A DNA stretch of 64,000 bases from Bacillaceae bacterium IKA-2 (GCA_031761875.1 CP134492.1:124001-188000); one strand, 5' to 3'; positions 1-14,009 are shown, counted from the stretch's first letter. The notes: generated from the letters alone by a model not told the origin. Made by a program: numbers and translations.

Positions 1-137
1 TCGCTATTATATCCTAAGACGATTAACCCCCCTGTTTTTGATCTCAACACATTATCGATCCCTTCACGCAAAGGGGTTCCAGGGGAAACTATTTTTAAAA
101 TATCATTTATAAAAGTTGTTTTTTTACTATTTTCCAA
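1..137 (-). CDS. disA: DisA, DNA integrity scanning protein / diadenylate cyclase (N-terminal fragment)
   Basis: Only the first 45 codons are present; the gene runs off the left edge of the window. The reading begins [20 protein letters not shown] and continues with [20 protein letters not shown], which is the start of the DisA diadenylate cyclase domain that makes c-di-AMP. The start is a TTG at 137, chosen because a TAGGAGG ribosome-binding site lies at 146-152, 8 bases upstream. Position after radA on the same strand matches the radA-disA order of Bacillus. Unlike the tightly packed Bacillus pair, about 380 bases separate them here, so disA probably has its own promoter. The C-terminal DNA-binding part cannot be seen. 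Confidence 0.9.
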   Translation of the reverse strand, partial: MENSKKTTFINDILKIVSPGTPLREGIDNVLRSKTGGLIVLGYNS

Positions 138-519
138 GTGATTAACCTCCTATCAAGATATCGATTGCCTTTTTTATGTTGGAAACCACTACAACTGCTG
201 TCAATTCGGTAGGTTCCAGCCTCGAAGATTTTGCTTAGGCACGATATTAATAAAAATCTTTTATTTCTTTTCACTCACCTATTTATAGTATATATTAACA
301 CACTTTAAAGAAATGGTATTAACAACAATCATCATATTATGATAAGAATTGACAAAATATTAAAAGTTCAATGCTTTTCTGTAAAAAGTAAATGGCAGCT
401 GCTACTTTTTGTTAAGAGTATGGGCATTAAATCAGCTTTGTTTCTTATAATTATCATACCTGGCTTTTGTTATACTAAAAGTAATCTTAATTAAAACCAG
501 CTAATTTAATATCGTGGCA
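138..519. other. Gap between radA and disA
   Basis: AT-rich stretch of about 380 bases without a supportable gene. It carries a hairpin at 383-412 that probably terminates radA, and the disA ribosome-binding site at 146-152. I could not pick a convincing sigma-A promoter for disA. No riboswitch fold was recognised. Confidence 0.5.
383..412 (-). terminator. Probable terminator after radA
   Basis: On the minus strand AAAAAGTA and TACTTTTT pair around a GC-rich centre (GCAGCTGC), and the stem ends in a run of T. It lies about 110 bases downstream of the radA stop, so the assignment to radA is an inference from position. Confidence 0.5.
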
Positions 520-1914
520 TTATTCCTTGCTAAATACTCTGCTTATTACCTCAGAAAGTGTATTACACTGGATCACAGTGATTTTTTTAAAGGCTGAAGG
601 GTTCCGAATCGTATTACGAGCTACAAAAACTTTTTTAAAGCCCATACGTTCAATTTCTTTTATTCGACTTTCAACAGCAGGCACCTTTTTTAATTCACCT
701 GTTAATCCAATATCCGCTATAAAAACAGTATCATTCGGTATTCCTTTATTTTTGTATGAAGAAATGATACTCATCAAGACTGCAAGATTACTTGATTGCT
801 CTTTCAATTGAATTCCACCAGTTGCCTTTATAACGACATTTTTTGTAAATAATTCTATGTTGGCCCTTTGTTCCAAAATAGATATTAGCGTACTTAATTG
901 GTCTCTTCTCATACACTCTCCTAAACGTGAAGGATATGGCATGAAGGTTTGCGATACTAAACTTTCTACTTCAACGATTATAGGTCTTGTCCCTTCTTTT
1001 ATAACGGTTAATGCACTACCACTAACTATTTCTCCCTCTTCGCGTTGTGTCATGAAATACTCCGAAGGATTATCAATTGCTTTTAAACCTTCCTCCTCCA
1101 TAGAGAAAAAACCAATTTCTCCTGTACTTCCATACCGATTTTTAGAGGTTGAAAGTTGCTTTAACTCCTCTCCATTCTCACCATCAAGAATTAGAACTGC
1201 ATCCACTAAGTGTTCTAGTGCTCGTAAGCCAGCTAACTCGTTATCTTTAGTCATTTGCCCAACCATCATAACTGCCCTTGGTCGTTCTGAATCTTTTGCA
1301 ACATTTAACAAAGCATTTGCGCATTCCATTGTTTGGGTTGGGCTGCCTGGTCGAGATGGAAATTCTTCTAAAACGAAAGTTTGAATACTATCAATGATAA
1401 TAATATCAGGGTTAATTTGTTCAATAGCACCTAAAACATTATTCATGCTAGTGTCACTATATATCCATATATTTTGCTCTATATTAGACATAATTCTTTC
1501 TGCTCGACTTTTTATTTGACTTTCACTCTCTTCTCCACTTGCATAAAGAACACGATAACCTTTTAAGGCGACATCTTGACTAATTTGTAAAAGCAACGTT
1601 GATTTTCCTGCGCCAGGCACCGCAGTTAAAATAGAAATAGAATCTTTAACGATCCCTCCACCCATTACTCGATTAAACTCTGAAATTGACGTAATAATCC
1701 TGTCGCTTTTAGATGAAGACGCTTCTATTAGTCGCTTTACAGAGACATTCCTTTTTGTTATTTCTGGACTTGCCTGTTTTGATTGTGCATTGCCTTTACT
1801 TACCTCTTTTAGTGAATTCCACTCCTGACAATTATCACATTTCCCTTGCCATTTTGGGTGTTCATGATCGCATTTAAAACAGATAAAAACCATTTTCTTC
1901 TTCAATTTAATCAT
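520..1914 (-). CDS. radA: RadA/Sms-type DNA repair ATPase, divergent
   Basis: A branched-DNA helicase/ATPase of recombinational repair, about 464 residues. Seen in order: an N-terminal four-cysteine zinc finger (CFKC...CDNC), a RecA-like ATPase core with Walker A VPGAGKSTLLLQ, a KNRYGSTGE motif, and a C-terminal Lon-protease-like domain (ADIGLTGELKKV). Several positions depart from what I recall as the family norm: Walker A is usually GDPGIGKST, and the RadA signature is KNRFG. The start is uncertain. ATG at 1914 has GGGAGG only 3 bases upstream, TTG at 1905 sits 12 bases away, and an in-frame ATG at 1941 lacks a good site. clpC lies upstream but is followed by its own terminator, so radA probably has separate transcription. 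It is intact and in the expected place, so I keep the radA call. Confidence 0.85.
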   Translation of the reverse strand: MIKLKKKMVFICFKCDHEHPKWQGKCDNCQEWNSLKEVSKGNAQSKQASPEITKRNVSVKRLIEASSSKSDRIITSISEFNRVMGGGIVKDSISILTAVPGAGKSTLLLQISQDVALKGYRVLYASGEESESQIKSRAERIMSNIEQNIWIYSDTSMNNVLGAIEQINPDIIIIDSIQTFVLEEFPSRPGSPTQTMECANALLNVAKDSERPRAVMMVGQMTKDNELAGLRALEHLVDAVLILDGENGEELKQLSTSKNRYGSTGEIGFFSMEEEGLKAIDNPSEYFMTQREEGEIVSGSALTVIKEGTRPIIVEVESLVSQTFMPYPSRLGECMRRDQLSTLISILEQRANIELFTKNVVIKATGGIQLKEQSSNLAVLMSIISSYKNKGIPNDTVFIADIGLTGELKKVPAVESRIKEIERMGFKKVFVARNTIRNPSAFKKITVIQCNTLSEVISRVFSKE

Positions 1915-2049
1915 CTTCCTCCCATAACCATAAAGCATCAATGACCTTTTCTAAGCCTTGCCTATTTTGCTCATTTATTTATCACTTTACCACGAACTAA
2001 TGTTCTTGTGAAGCTTTGCAGAGGCCATTCACGTCAACTTCTATAACTC

Positions 2050-2082
2050 AAAAAAAAGCCAAGAGTTTTGATGCTCTTGGCT
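2050..2082 (-). terminator. Terminator of the ctsR-clpC operon
   Basis: On the minus strand AGCCAAGAG pairs perfectly with CTCTTGGCT around a 7-base loop and is followed by eight T. It begins a few bases after the clpC stop codon. Confidence 0.9.
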
Positions 2083-2087
2083 ATTCT

Positions 2088-4532
2088 TTATGCTGTTGTT
2101 GTTTTTGAGCTTGCTACTACAGTAAACTCACCATCTTTAACATCTAGAACTACTTTTTGCCCTTTTTTAATTGTACCTTTTAATAATTCTTCTGATAAGC
2201 GGTCTTCGACGTGCTTTTGCAAGGCGCGACGGAGTGGACGAGCCCCATATTCAGGATCATACCCATCGTCGGCGATTTTTATTTCGGCCGCTTCAGTTAG
2301 ATCTAGTTCAATTTCATGCTCCAATAAACGTTTCTTCAAAGTATTAGCCATTAGCGAAACAATTTTCTGAATGTGTTTCTTTTCTAATGAGTGGAAAACG
2401 ATAATATCATCGATCCGGTTTAAAAACTCTGGACGGAAGCTCTTTTTTAACTCAGCCATTACTTTTGCCTTCATATCTTTATACTCTCCACCTTCTGTTT
2501 GCGTTGTAAAGCCAAGATATTTATTTCGTCTCAACTCACTTGCGCCAACGTTAGATGTCATAATAATAGCAGTATTTCTAAAGTCAACTGTTCGACCTTT
2601 AGAGTCTGTTAATCGTCCATCTTCCAACACTTGTAGTAAGATGTTAAATACTTCGGGGTGAGCTTTTTCAATTTCGTCAAAAAGAATAACGGAATACGGT
2701 TTTCTTCTTACCTTCTCTGTTAGTTGCCCGCCGTCATCATGCCCAACGTAACCCGGTGGCGAACCAACTAGACGAGATGTAGCATGCTTTTCCATATATT
2801 CCGACATATCAATACGAATAACTGCATCTTCATCGCCAAATAACGTTTCAGCTACCGCTCTAGCTAATTCAGTTTTTCCGACACCGGTAGGACCTAAGAA
2901 AATAAATGAACCGATTGGACGCTTAGGGTCTTTTAGGCCTGCTCTTGCACGACGCACTGCTTTAGATATTGATTTGACTGCCTCTTCTTGGCCAATAATA
3001 CGTTGATGTAAAATTGACTCCATATTTATTAATCTTGCTGTTTCTTCTTCCGCTAATTTTGAAACAGGAATCCCAGTCCAACTAGCTACTACTTGAGCTA
3101 TATCTTCTGTGGTAACTTCAGTATTTTCTTGCCCTTGCTTTTCTTTCCACTCTTTCTTTAACGTTTCAAGTTCTTCACGAAGTCTTTGCTCGCTATCACG
3201 TAATGATGCCGCCTTTTCAAATTCCTGGCTTTGGACTGCTGCATCTTTTTCTTTTCGAGTTTCATCTAACTTCTGTTCAAGCTCTTTTAAGTTTGGTGGA
3301 ATAGTGTAGGACCTTAAGCGAACTTTTGAAGCTGCTTCATCGATTAAATCAATTGCTTTATCTGGTAAAAATCTATCTGCAATATAGCGATCGGAAAGCT
3401 TAACTGCCTCGTCAATTGACTCATCTGTTATTTTTACCCGATGGTGTGCCTCATAGCGATCACGTAATCCTTTTAATATTAAAATAGACTCTTCAATTGA
3501 CGGCTCCTCAACCCTTATCGGTTGAAAACGTCTTTCTAGCGCTGCATCTTTCTCAATATATTTTCGATATTCATCTATCGTCGTTGCACCTATACATTGC
3601 AATTCACCTCTTGCTAAAGAAGGCTTCAGTATATTAGAAGCATCAATTGCTCCCTCTGCTCCACCTGCACCAATTAAAGTGTGCAATTCATCAATAAATA
3701 AAATAACGTTACCAGATTGGCGAATTTCATCCATTACTTTTTTGAGCCGGTCTTCAAACTCACCGCGATATTTTGTACCAGCAACAACTGTACCCATATC
3801 AAGAGTCATAACTCTTTTACCGCGAAGCGTTTCCGGAACTTCATTGGCAACAATTTGTTGCGCAAGACCTTCTGCAACAGCAGTTTTACCAACCCCAGGC
3901 TCACCAATTAAAACTGGATTATTTTTTGTGCGGCGGCTCAGTATTTGAATAACTCGCTCAATTTCTTTTCCACGACCGATAACTGGATCTAAGCCTTCCT
4001 CTCTTGCCATTGCTGTTAAATCTCTAGCTAAGCTATCTAATGTCGGTGTATTTGCGTTAGTTGGTGCCCCACTTTGTTGGCTGCTACTAGATGATTCATT
4101 ACTTCCTAGTAGTTGTAATACTTGCTGCCGAGCTTTATTTAAGCTAACGCCTAAATTATTTAATACCCGAGCAGCTACTCCTTCGCCTTCGCGAATTAAA
4201 CCTAATAAAATATGCTCAGTTCCTACATATGAATGTCCTAACTTTCTAGCTTCATCCATTGAAAGTTCAATGACTTTTTTGGCTCGCGGTGTATAATGAA
4301 TTGTCTTTACACCATCTTGACCTTTTCCAATTAATGTTTCAACTTCATTTTGGATTTTCTCAGGACCTAATCCTAAACCTAAAAGTGCTTTTGCCGCAAT
4401 TCCTTCGCCTTCACGAATTAAACCGAGTAATACATGCTCTGTACCAATATTGTTATGCCCTAAGCGAATCGCTTCTTCTTGAGCTAAGGCTAAAACTTTT
4501 TGAGCTCTTTCTGTAAATCTTCCAAACATCAT
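2088..4532 (-). CDS. clpC: ClpC, AAA+ unfoldase of the ClpCP protease
   Basis: Hexameric ATPase that unfolds substrates for ClpP, including arginine-phosphorylated proteins; cytoplasmic. At 814 residues it has the usual length. Seen in order: two N-terminal Clp repeats (residues 1-140), a first AAA+ domain with GEPGVGKT near 210, a middle coiled-coil domain (about 410-480, [16 protein letters not shown]...) that docks MecA or McsB, and a second AAA+ domain with GPTGVGKT near 545. The start is the ATG at 4532, with GGAGGTGG 7 bases upstream; a second ATG follows directly. It is the last gene of ctsR-mcsA-mcsB-clpC, 30 bases after mcsB, and is followed by a strong terminator. Control by CtsR is inferred from operators upstream of ctsR. 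Confidence 0.98.
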   Translation of the reverse strand: MMFGRFTERAQKVLALAQEEAIRLGHNNIGTEHVLLGLIREGEGIAAKALLGLGLGPEKIQNEVETLIGKGQDGVKTIHYTPRAKKVIELSMDEARKLGHSYVGTEHILLGLIREGEGVAARVLNNLGVSLNKARQQVLQLLGSNESSSSSQQSGAPTNANTPTLDSLARDLTAMAREEGLDPVIGRGKEIERVIQILSRRTKNNPVLIGEPGVGKTAVAEGLAQQIVANEVPETLRGKRVMTLDMGTVVAGTKYRGEFEDRLKKVMDEIRQSGNVILFIDELHTLIGAGGAEGAIDASNILKPSLARGELQCIGATTIDEYRKYIEKDAALERRFQPIRVEEPSIEESILILKGLRDRYEAHHRVKITDESIDEAVKLSDRYIADRFLPDKAIDLIDEAASKVRLRSYTIPPNLKELEQKLDETRKEKDAAVQSQEFEKAASLRDSEQRLREELETLKKEWKEKQGQENTEVTTEDIAQVVASWTGIPVSKLAEEETARLINMESILHQRIIGQEEAVKSISKAVRRARAGLKDPKRPIGSFIFLGPTGVGKTELARAVAETLFGDEDAVIRIDMSEYMEKHATSRLVGSPPGYVGHDDGGQLTEKVRRKPYSVILFDEIEKAHPEVFNILLQVLEDGRLTDSKGRTVDFRNTAIIMTSNVGASELRRNKYLGFTTQTEGGEYKDMKAKVMAELKKSFRPEFLNRIDDIIVFHSLEKKHIQKIVSLMANTLKKRLLEHEIELDLTEAAEIKIADDGYDPEYGARPLRRALQKHVEDRLSEELLKGTIKKGQKVVLDVKDGEFTVVASSKTTTA

Positions 4533-4562
4533 AATAACTCCACCTCCAAATATTAGTTAAAA

Positions 4563-5633
4563 TTATTTTTCTATATCTAAACTTAGTCTTTCTCTAATTA
4601 AAGCAGCTCTGCGCTCGTCCCGTTGCTCAGGTGATAAAATGTCACCTGCATATTGCTGTAAAAAACCAGGCTGAGTTAAAATCATTAACTCATTGAGAAT
4701 ACTTGATGAAATACCTTTTAAAATTTTAAGATCAATTCCTAAGCGAACATCAGATAAACGCTGTGATGCTTCTTTCGATTCAATTGTTCTAGCAAAAGCA
4801 AGAATTCCATAAGAACGAAAAACCCTATCCTCTAAGTGAAGTTTTGAAGATTGGAGTAACATTTCCCGCGCTGCTCTTTCTTGATTAATAAGCTGCAGGA
4901 CAACTCCTCGTAAGTCTTCGACAATATCCTCTTCTGTCTTACCAAGCGTTATTTGATTTGATATTTGAAAGAGGTTACCTAAAGCTTCGCTACCTTCACC
5001 GTAAATTCCTCTAACAACTAAACCCAATTGATTAATTGCTGGTAATATTTTATTAAGTTGCTTTGATAAAACTAGCGCCGGCAAATGAATCATAACTGAT
5101 GCTCGTAAACCTGTTCCCACGTTTGTAGGACAACTTGTTAAATAGCCTCTTTTTTCATCAAAAGCATAATGTAGATTTTCTTCAATCCAATCATCTATCC
5201 CATTTGCAAGAATTAAACCTTCATTAATTTGAAAGCCTGGAAATAAACATTGAATTCTCAAATGGTCTTCTTCATTAATCATAATACTAACAGATTCATC
5301 AGAACTTAATAACACTGCACCCTTTTTAGATTCGTCTGCTAGTTGCGGGCTAATAAGATGCTTTTCGACTAAAACCCTTTTCTCATTTGGTTTCATATCA
5401 TCCATTTCCAATAGCTCAAAAGAACCGTATTGTTCGTATTTTTTACCTGCATATTGATCTCTTACTTGCTTTACTACTAAACCAGCCTCATCCATCGTTG
5501 ATAAAAGAGGGAATGAATAGTCCTTAAAATTTCGGGCTAGCCGTATTCGGCTACTTAGGACAATTTCTGATTCAAAACCTTCATTCTTCATCCAAGGGCT
5601 AATCGCCTCACTAATAAATTTTTCTAGTGACAT
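4563..5633 (-). CDS. mcsB: McsB, protein arginine kinase
   Basis: Phosphorylates arginine residues on misfolded proteins and on CtsR, tagging them for ClpCP. It belongs to the phosphagen (guanido) kinase fold. At 356 residues it has the normal length. The N-terminus [15 protein letters not shown] and the segment [20 protein letters not shown], which holds the catalytic cysteine, are typical guanido-kinase signatures. The ATG shares its first base with the mcsA stop (TAATG), showing translational coupling to its activator McsA. Confidence 0.97.
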   Translation of the reverse strand: MSLEKFISEAISPWMKNEGFESEIVLSSRIRLARNFKDYSFPLLSTMDEAGLVVKQVRDQYAGKKYEQYGSFELLEMDDMKPNEKRVLVEKHLISPQLADESKKGAVLLSSDESVSIMINEEDHLRIQCLFPGFQINEGLILANGIDDWIEENLHYAFDEKRGYLTSCPTNVGTGLRASVMIHLPALVLSKQLNKILPAINQLGLVVRGIYGEGSEALGNLFQISNQITLGKTEEDIVEDLRGVVLQLINQERAAREMLLQSSKLHLEDRVFRSYGILAFARTIESKEASQRLSDVRLGIDLKILKGISSSILNELMILTQPGFLQQYAGDILSPEQRDERRAALIRERLSLDIEK

Positions 5634-6166
5634 TAATTATCCCCCCTACTTTGTTCTACTGTTTTTTCTAATAAGCGAATTTCATCTCTTAACTTTGCCG
5701 CTTCTTCAAACTCTTCTTTCAAGATATGCTCTTGTAACTGCTGTTTTAAATCCTCAATCTTACGATGTAATTGAATACCACTGCCAATTCGCTTCGGTAT
5801 CTTCCCGATATGGATAGTATTTCCACTATGAACCCGGCGCAACATAGGGTCAAGCTTGGTTGAAAAGGTTTCATAACACTCGGCACAACCGAATCTTCCT
5901 GTCTTTGCAAACTGATGATAGGTCATTCTGCATTTTCCGCATTCCAGATCTCTTTGCAATCCGACATTTTGTGAGTTAGGAAAAGGTTGCTCAAAATTTA
6001 ATAAACCTGATAATAATTGATGAATGGAGAAACCATTGGAGCCCGGAATAAATTCTCCCTTTTCTCTTGCACAATGCTCACATAAATGTATTTCTGTTTT
6101 TTTTCCATTAACAATTTTTGTGAAATGTAACGATGCTTCCTGTTTGTTACATTCATTACATAGCAT
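5633..6166 (-). CDS. mcsA: McsA, zinc-finger activator of McsB
   Basis: Activator of the McsB arginine kinase, about 177 residues. Four CxxC pairs are visible (CNEC, CEHC, CGKC, CAEC), forming two zinc-binding modules. A C-terminal UVR motif ([20 protein letters not shown]) is the segment known to contact ClpC-type partners. The ATG at 6166 is chosen over the in-frame ATG at 6184, because the latter lies inside the AGGAGG ribosome-binding site of the former. The product then starts [11 protein letters not shown], as in Bacillus McsA. It lies between ctsR and mcsB in one operon. Confidence 0.95.
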   Translation of the reverse strand: MLCNECNKQEASLHFTKIVNGKKTEIHLCEHCAREKGEFIPGSNGFSIHQLLSGLLNFEQPFPNSQNVGLQRDLECGKCRMTYHQFAKTGRFGCAECYETFSTKLDPMLRRVHSGNTIHIGKIPKRIGSGIQLHRKIEDLKQQLQEHILKEEFEEAAKLRDEIRLLEKTVEQSRGDN

Positions 6167-6189
6167 AGTGACTCCCCTCCTCATTATAC

Positions 6190-6660
6190 TTATTCATACT
6201 CATATTTTAATGTAGTTATCATTGCTTTTAATATACTAGCCCTTAGTTGATCACGATATGGCAATTGAAGGTTCAATACTGAACGATGAATAGCACTTTG
6301 AATGATATTAGCTTCCCTTTTTGTAATTGCTTTTTCTTCATAAAGTCGATAAATAATATCCTCACTGCTATTTTGACTTATTTTTTCCCCCAAAAGAACG
6401 ATTATCTGATCATACAGTTCAGCCTTGCTGTGAGTTTTTATTTTTATTATTCTAATATACCCACCGCCACCTCTTTTACTTTCAACTAGGTAGCCTTTTC
6501 CTATAGTAAACCTTGTACTAATAACATAATTAATCTGAGAGGGAACACACTGAAATTGCTCAGCCAATTCACTTCGCTTAATTTCAATTAAATCACGATT
6601 ACTTTCGGTTAAAATGCTCTTTAAATAATGCTCGATTATATCAGATACATTTTTCACCAA
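6190..6660 (-). CDS. ctsR: CtsR, repressor of class III heat-shock genes
   Basis: DNA-binding repressor of clp genes and of its own operon, 156 residues. The winged helix-turn-helix region IKRSELAEQFQCVPSQINYV and the glycine-rich wing ESKRGGGGYIRI are diagnostic. Two starts are possible: TTG at 6660, which keeps the length of B. subtilis CtsR, and GTG at 6657, which sits at better spacing (6 bases) from AGGAGG at 6664-6669. First gene of ctsR-mcsA-mcsB-clpC. A sigma-A promoter and CtsR heptads lie directly upstream, so autoregulation is strongly supported. Confidence 0.97.
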   Translation of the reverse strand: MVKNVSDIIEHYLKSILTESNRDLIEIKRSELAEQFQCVPSQINYVISTRFTIGKGYLVESKRGGGGYIRIIKIKTHSKAELYDQIIVLLGEKISQNSSEDIIYRLYEEKAITKREANIIQSAIHRSVLNLQLPYRDQLRASILKAMITTLKYEYE

Positions 6661-6685
6661 ACCCCTCCTCTTCTGAAAAAAATAA

Positions 6686-6714
6686 TTTGACTTTGACTTT
6701 GACTATATTTGACT
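6686..6714 (-). promoter_or_regulatory. CtsR operator array
   Basis: On the minus strand AGTCAAA-TAT-AGTCAAA (6698-6714) matches the known CtsR heptad pair separated by three bases. Two further overlapping GTCAAA units follow toward the gene, giving four direct repeats in 29 bases. The array sits immediately downstream of the -10 box, where a repressor would block the start of transcription. Confidence 0.9.
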
Positions 6715-6722
6715 ATATTTTT

Positions 6723-6750
6723 ATTATATCCAATTTTTATAATTAATCAA
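6723..6750 (-). promoter_or_regulatory. Sigma-A promoter of ctsR operon
   Basis: Minus strand: -35 TTGATT at 6745-6750, 16-base spacer, -10 TATAAT at 6723-6728. It lies about 65 bases upstream of the ctsR start and directly abuts the CtsR repeats. Confidence 0.85.
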
Positions 6751-6783
6751 CTATCTGAACTCATTATTGCCAACTGAATCTAT

Positions 6784-6915
6784 TTAAAAACTATAAATAA
6801 TATACTTTATGAATACGGATAGAACACTTGTTACTTTAGTGAAGGGAGGTTCATATGGATCGTTAATATTCGTTAATTTCTCTACTTGAATTGGATAAAC
6901 TTCTTTAAATGACAT
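6784..6915 (-). CDS. Small hypothetical protein, 43 aa
   Basis: A short reading frame starting MSFKEVYPIQVEKLTNINDP and ending in a hydrophobic tail (VLSVFIKYIIYSF). I do not recognise the product. Support is a very strong GGGGGAG ribosome-binding site seven bases before the ATG and protein-like composition. It lies between the rRNA terminator and the ctsR promoter. The ribosome-binding site can pair with an upstream CTCC stretch (ACTCCTC with GGGGAGT, 6923-6943), which may restrain translation. It may be a real small protein or the stump of a truncated gene. No clear promoter was found. Confidence 0.4.
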   Translation of the reverse strand: MSFKEVYPIQVEKLTNINDPYEPPFTKVTSVLSVFIKYIIYSF

Positions 6916-7032
6916 TTTATTAACTCCCCCATTTCTGAGGAGTGATCTTGTTTCACCATTCATATTTAAACTATTTATTATATTTTCCTTTGATTATTAT
7001 ACGGAAATTAAGCTTAAGTAATGTATAAATCA

Positions 7033-7068
7033 AAAAATAAGGAAACGATTCAGAAGAATCATTTCCTT
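7033..7068 (-). terminator. Second terminator after the rRNA block
   Basis: Minus strand: AAGGAAATGATTC pairs with GAATCGTTTCCTT (one G-U) around a 4-base loop, followed by ATTTTTTG. It lies about 215 bases beyond the last 5S gene and probably backs up the terminator at 7246-7280. Confidence 0.8.
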
Positions 7069-7245
7069 TATTACTTAAACCTTTCATATGTGATTTAATC
7101 TCCCGATATTTCAGCGAAATTACCTTATTAGCCGCTGACATCAATGACATCATGCTATACTTCTTTTAATTTTCTTCCTGTGGTGCTTCTTGCGACGAGG
7201 ATTCGCTATTTTATTGATCGTTTAAATTTCAATACTTTTCCATAC

Positions 7246-7280
7246 AAAAAAGCACACTCAATTACGAATGTACTTTTTTT
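7246..7280 (-). terminator. Terminator directly after 5S rRNA
   Basis: Minus strand: AAAAAAGTACATTC pairs with GAGTGTGCTTTTTT (two G-U pairs). The T run ends the stem, and the hairpin starts within a few bases of the 5S 3' end. Confidence 0.85.
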
Positions 7281-7283
7281 GTG

Positions 7284-7399
<116 letters not shown>

Positions 7400-7498
7400 T
7401 ATTTTCAGTCAAAGAAATTCATTCTTTGAAAACTAGATAACAACCGTACACACATTCAAGATTTGAGCTTCATTCAATTCAATTCGTCTTATTTTTAG

Positions 7499-12437
<4,939 letters not shown>

Positions 12438-12630
12438 AGTGTTGTTTGATTTAGCTCTTCTTACATAAGATGTGTTCGCTTCGACGTTAGTCGGGCTCTC
12501 ACTCCTATTTCTTGCATTGACGAGATATTACTATCTCTACTTCGCTTGGCTGTGTGTTCAGTTTTCAAAGAACATTCTCACTAATTTAATAATCAAATTA
12601 GCTTATCGCTGTTTTGTGACAACAAAAATT

Positions 12631-12659
12631 ATTATATCACAATAATTTTTACGTGTCAA
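12631..12659 (-). promoter_or_regulatory. rRNA promoter P2 of the downstream unit
   Basis: Minus strand: TTGACA at 12654-12659, 17-base spacer, TATAAT at 12631-12636. This is a perfect sigma-A consensus between tRNA-Ala and the second 16S gene. Confidence 0.92.
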
Positions 12660-12702
12660 GAACCTATTAAAATATTTCATCACTCAAAATAGCGACTTTA
12701 TT

Positions 12703-12731
12703 AATATAACAGATTTAAACATTCACGTCAA
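12703..12731 (-). promoter_or_regulatory. rRNA promoter P1 of the downstream unit
   Basis: Minus strand: TTGACG at 12726-12731, 17-base spacer, TATATT at 12703-12708. With P2 it forms the tandem arrangement typical of Bacillus rRNA operons, so the second unit can be transcribed independently of the first. Confidence 0.85.
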
Positions 12732-12749
12732 GTACGCTATTAATAATAA

Positions 12750-12825
12750 TGGTGGAGCCTAGCGGGATCGAACCGCTGACCTCCTGCGTGCAAGGCAGGC
12801 GCTCTCCCAGCTGAGCTAAGGCCCC
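12750..12825 (-). tRNA. tRNA-Ala(TGC)
   Basis: 76 bases with encoded CCA. Anticodon loop CTTGCAC between CCTGC and GCAGG; acceptor GGGGCCT pairs with AGGCTCC. Ninth and last tRNA of the cluster. Confidence 0.97.
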
Positions 12826-12835
12826 TTATAAATAA

Positions 12836-12912
12836 TGGTCGGGAAGACAGGATTTGAACCTGCGACCCCCTGGTCCCAAACCAGGTGCTCTACCAAGCTG
12901 AGCCACTTCCCG
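12836..12912 (-). tRNA. tRNA-Pro(TGG)
   Basis: 77 bases with encoded CCA. Anticodon loop TTTGGGA between CCTGG and CCAGG; acceptor CGGGAAG pairs with CTTCCCG. Confidence 0.97.
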
Positions 12913-13119
12913 ATAAAAATTTCATTTGTTTATCCGTCTCACTACGTACAATCAAACAATTTCAGTACAAATAATATAGTGATTTGCTCCAGTTCCGCTT
13001 CGCTTACTTGTTTTAAACCAAGTAAATGATTTTAGAACAGATTACACAGTACCATGCTCCTGTGCCACTTCGCTTGCTCGTCGCAAATCTGCGAAGATGC
13101 ATAATCAAGGTAGTTGATT

Positions 13120-13196
13120 TGGTGCGCCCTGAGGGATTCGAACCCCCGACCTTTTGATTCGTAGTCAAATACTCTATCCAGCTGAGCTAAGGGCGC
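13120..13196 (-). tRNA. tRNA-Arg(ACG)
   Basis: 77 bases with encoded CCA. Anticodon loop CTACGAA; acceptor GCGCCCT pairs with AGGGCGC. A34 would be read as inosine after deamination. Confidence 0.97.
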
Positions 13197-13275
13197 ATCT
13201 ATTTTTGTTACTATACTTCTTCGTTGCACCACTCGCAATCACTAACGTAAGAGGAGAAACTGAAAAGAAGCTGTT

Positions 13276-13364
13276 TGGTACCGAGAGCCGGACTTGAACC
13301 GGCACGATAGTCACCTACCGCAGGATTTTAAGTCCTGTGTGTCTACCACTTCCACCACCCCGGC
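13276..13364 (-). tRNA. tRNA-Leu(TAA)
   Basis: 89 bases with a long variable arm and encoded CCA. Anticodon loop CTTAAAA between CAGGA and TCCTG. Confidence 0.96.
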
Positions 13365-13381
13365 AAAATAGACTATAAAAT

Positions 13382-13456
13382 TGGAGCGGAAGACGAGATT
13401 CGAACTCGCGACCCCCACCTTGGCAAGGTGGTGTTCTACCACTGAACTACTCCCGC
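13382..13456 (-). tRNA. tRNA-Gly(GCC)
   Basis: 75 bases ending TCCA. Anticodon GCC in the loop TTGCCAA flanked by CCACC and GGTGG. Confidence 0.97.
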
Positions 13457-13463
13457 ATTATTG

Positions 13464-13547
13464 TGGTGCGGGTGAAGGGACTCGAACCCCCACGTCAAAG
13501 ACACTAGATCCTAAGTCTAGCGCGTCTGCCAATTCCGCCACACCCGC
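13464..13547 (-). tRNA. tRNA-Leu(TAG)
   Basis: 84 bases with a variable arm and encoded CCA. Anticodon loop CTTAGGA between CTAGA and TCTAG. Confidence 0.96.
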
Positions 13548-13581
13548 ATATTGAAAGTTATTTTGCCTAAGCAAAAAACTT

Positions 13582-13657
13582 TGGTGAGCCATGAAGGATT
13601 CGAACCTTCGACCCTCTGATTAAAAGTCAGATGCTCTACCAACTGAGCTAATGGCTC
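13582..13657 (-). tRNA. tRNA-Lys(TTT)
   Basis: 76 bases with encoded CCA. Anticodon loop CTTTTAA between TCTGA and TCAGA; acceptor GAGCCAT pairs with ATGGCTC. Confidence 0.97.
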
Positions 13658-13753
13658 TTGATTATAATGTTTACTGTATACATGTTTTCTTTGTCTGAAC
13701 CGCTGACATTGCTCATCGCATGTCAGCAAAGAAGTGAACGCAAATAGTAGACA

Positions 13754-13829
<76 letters not shown>

Positions 13830-13840
13830 ATATTTATTTG

Positions 13841-14002
13841 GAAAGTTATTTTTGCTTCACTTCGTTACGCAAGGAAACTAAATGAAAGTTATTTTTGCTT
13901 CACTTCGTTACGCAAGGAAACTAAATGAAAGTTATTTTTGCTTCACTTCGTTACGCAAGGAAACTAAATGAAAGTTATTTTTGCTTCACTTCGTTACGCA
14001 AA
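13841..14002. repeat. 43-bp direct tandem repeat between tRNA genes
   Basis: The unit beginning GAAAGTTATTTTTGCTTCAC starts at 13841, 13884, 13927 and 13970, an exact 43-base period with a truncated fourth unit. TTGC and GCAA inside each unit can form a small hairpin. A related single copy (GAAAGTTATTTTGCCTAAGC) lies before tRNA-Lys at about 13552-13580. It sits in the tRNA-Val to tRNA-Thr spacer of a transcribed cluster. Confidence 0.95.
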
Positions 14003-14009
14003 AAAACTT

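Noticed and set aside
527-1384. Plus-strand frames opposite radA, and similar ones opposite clpC, ftsH, mfd and spoIIE
   Set aside because: All are shadows of clearly conserved minus-strand genes.
6971-7153. 60-codon minus-strand frame between 5S and ctsR
   Set aside because: It runs through the terminator hairpin at 7033-7068, has no ribosome-binding site and its composition does not look like a protein.
13841-14002. Possible CRISPR array
   Set aside because: The repeats are directly adjacent with no spacers between them, lie in a tRNA cluster, and no cas gene is in the window.
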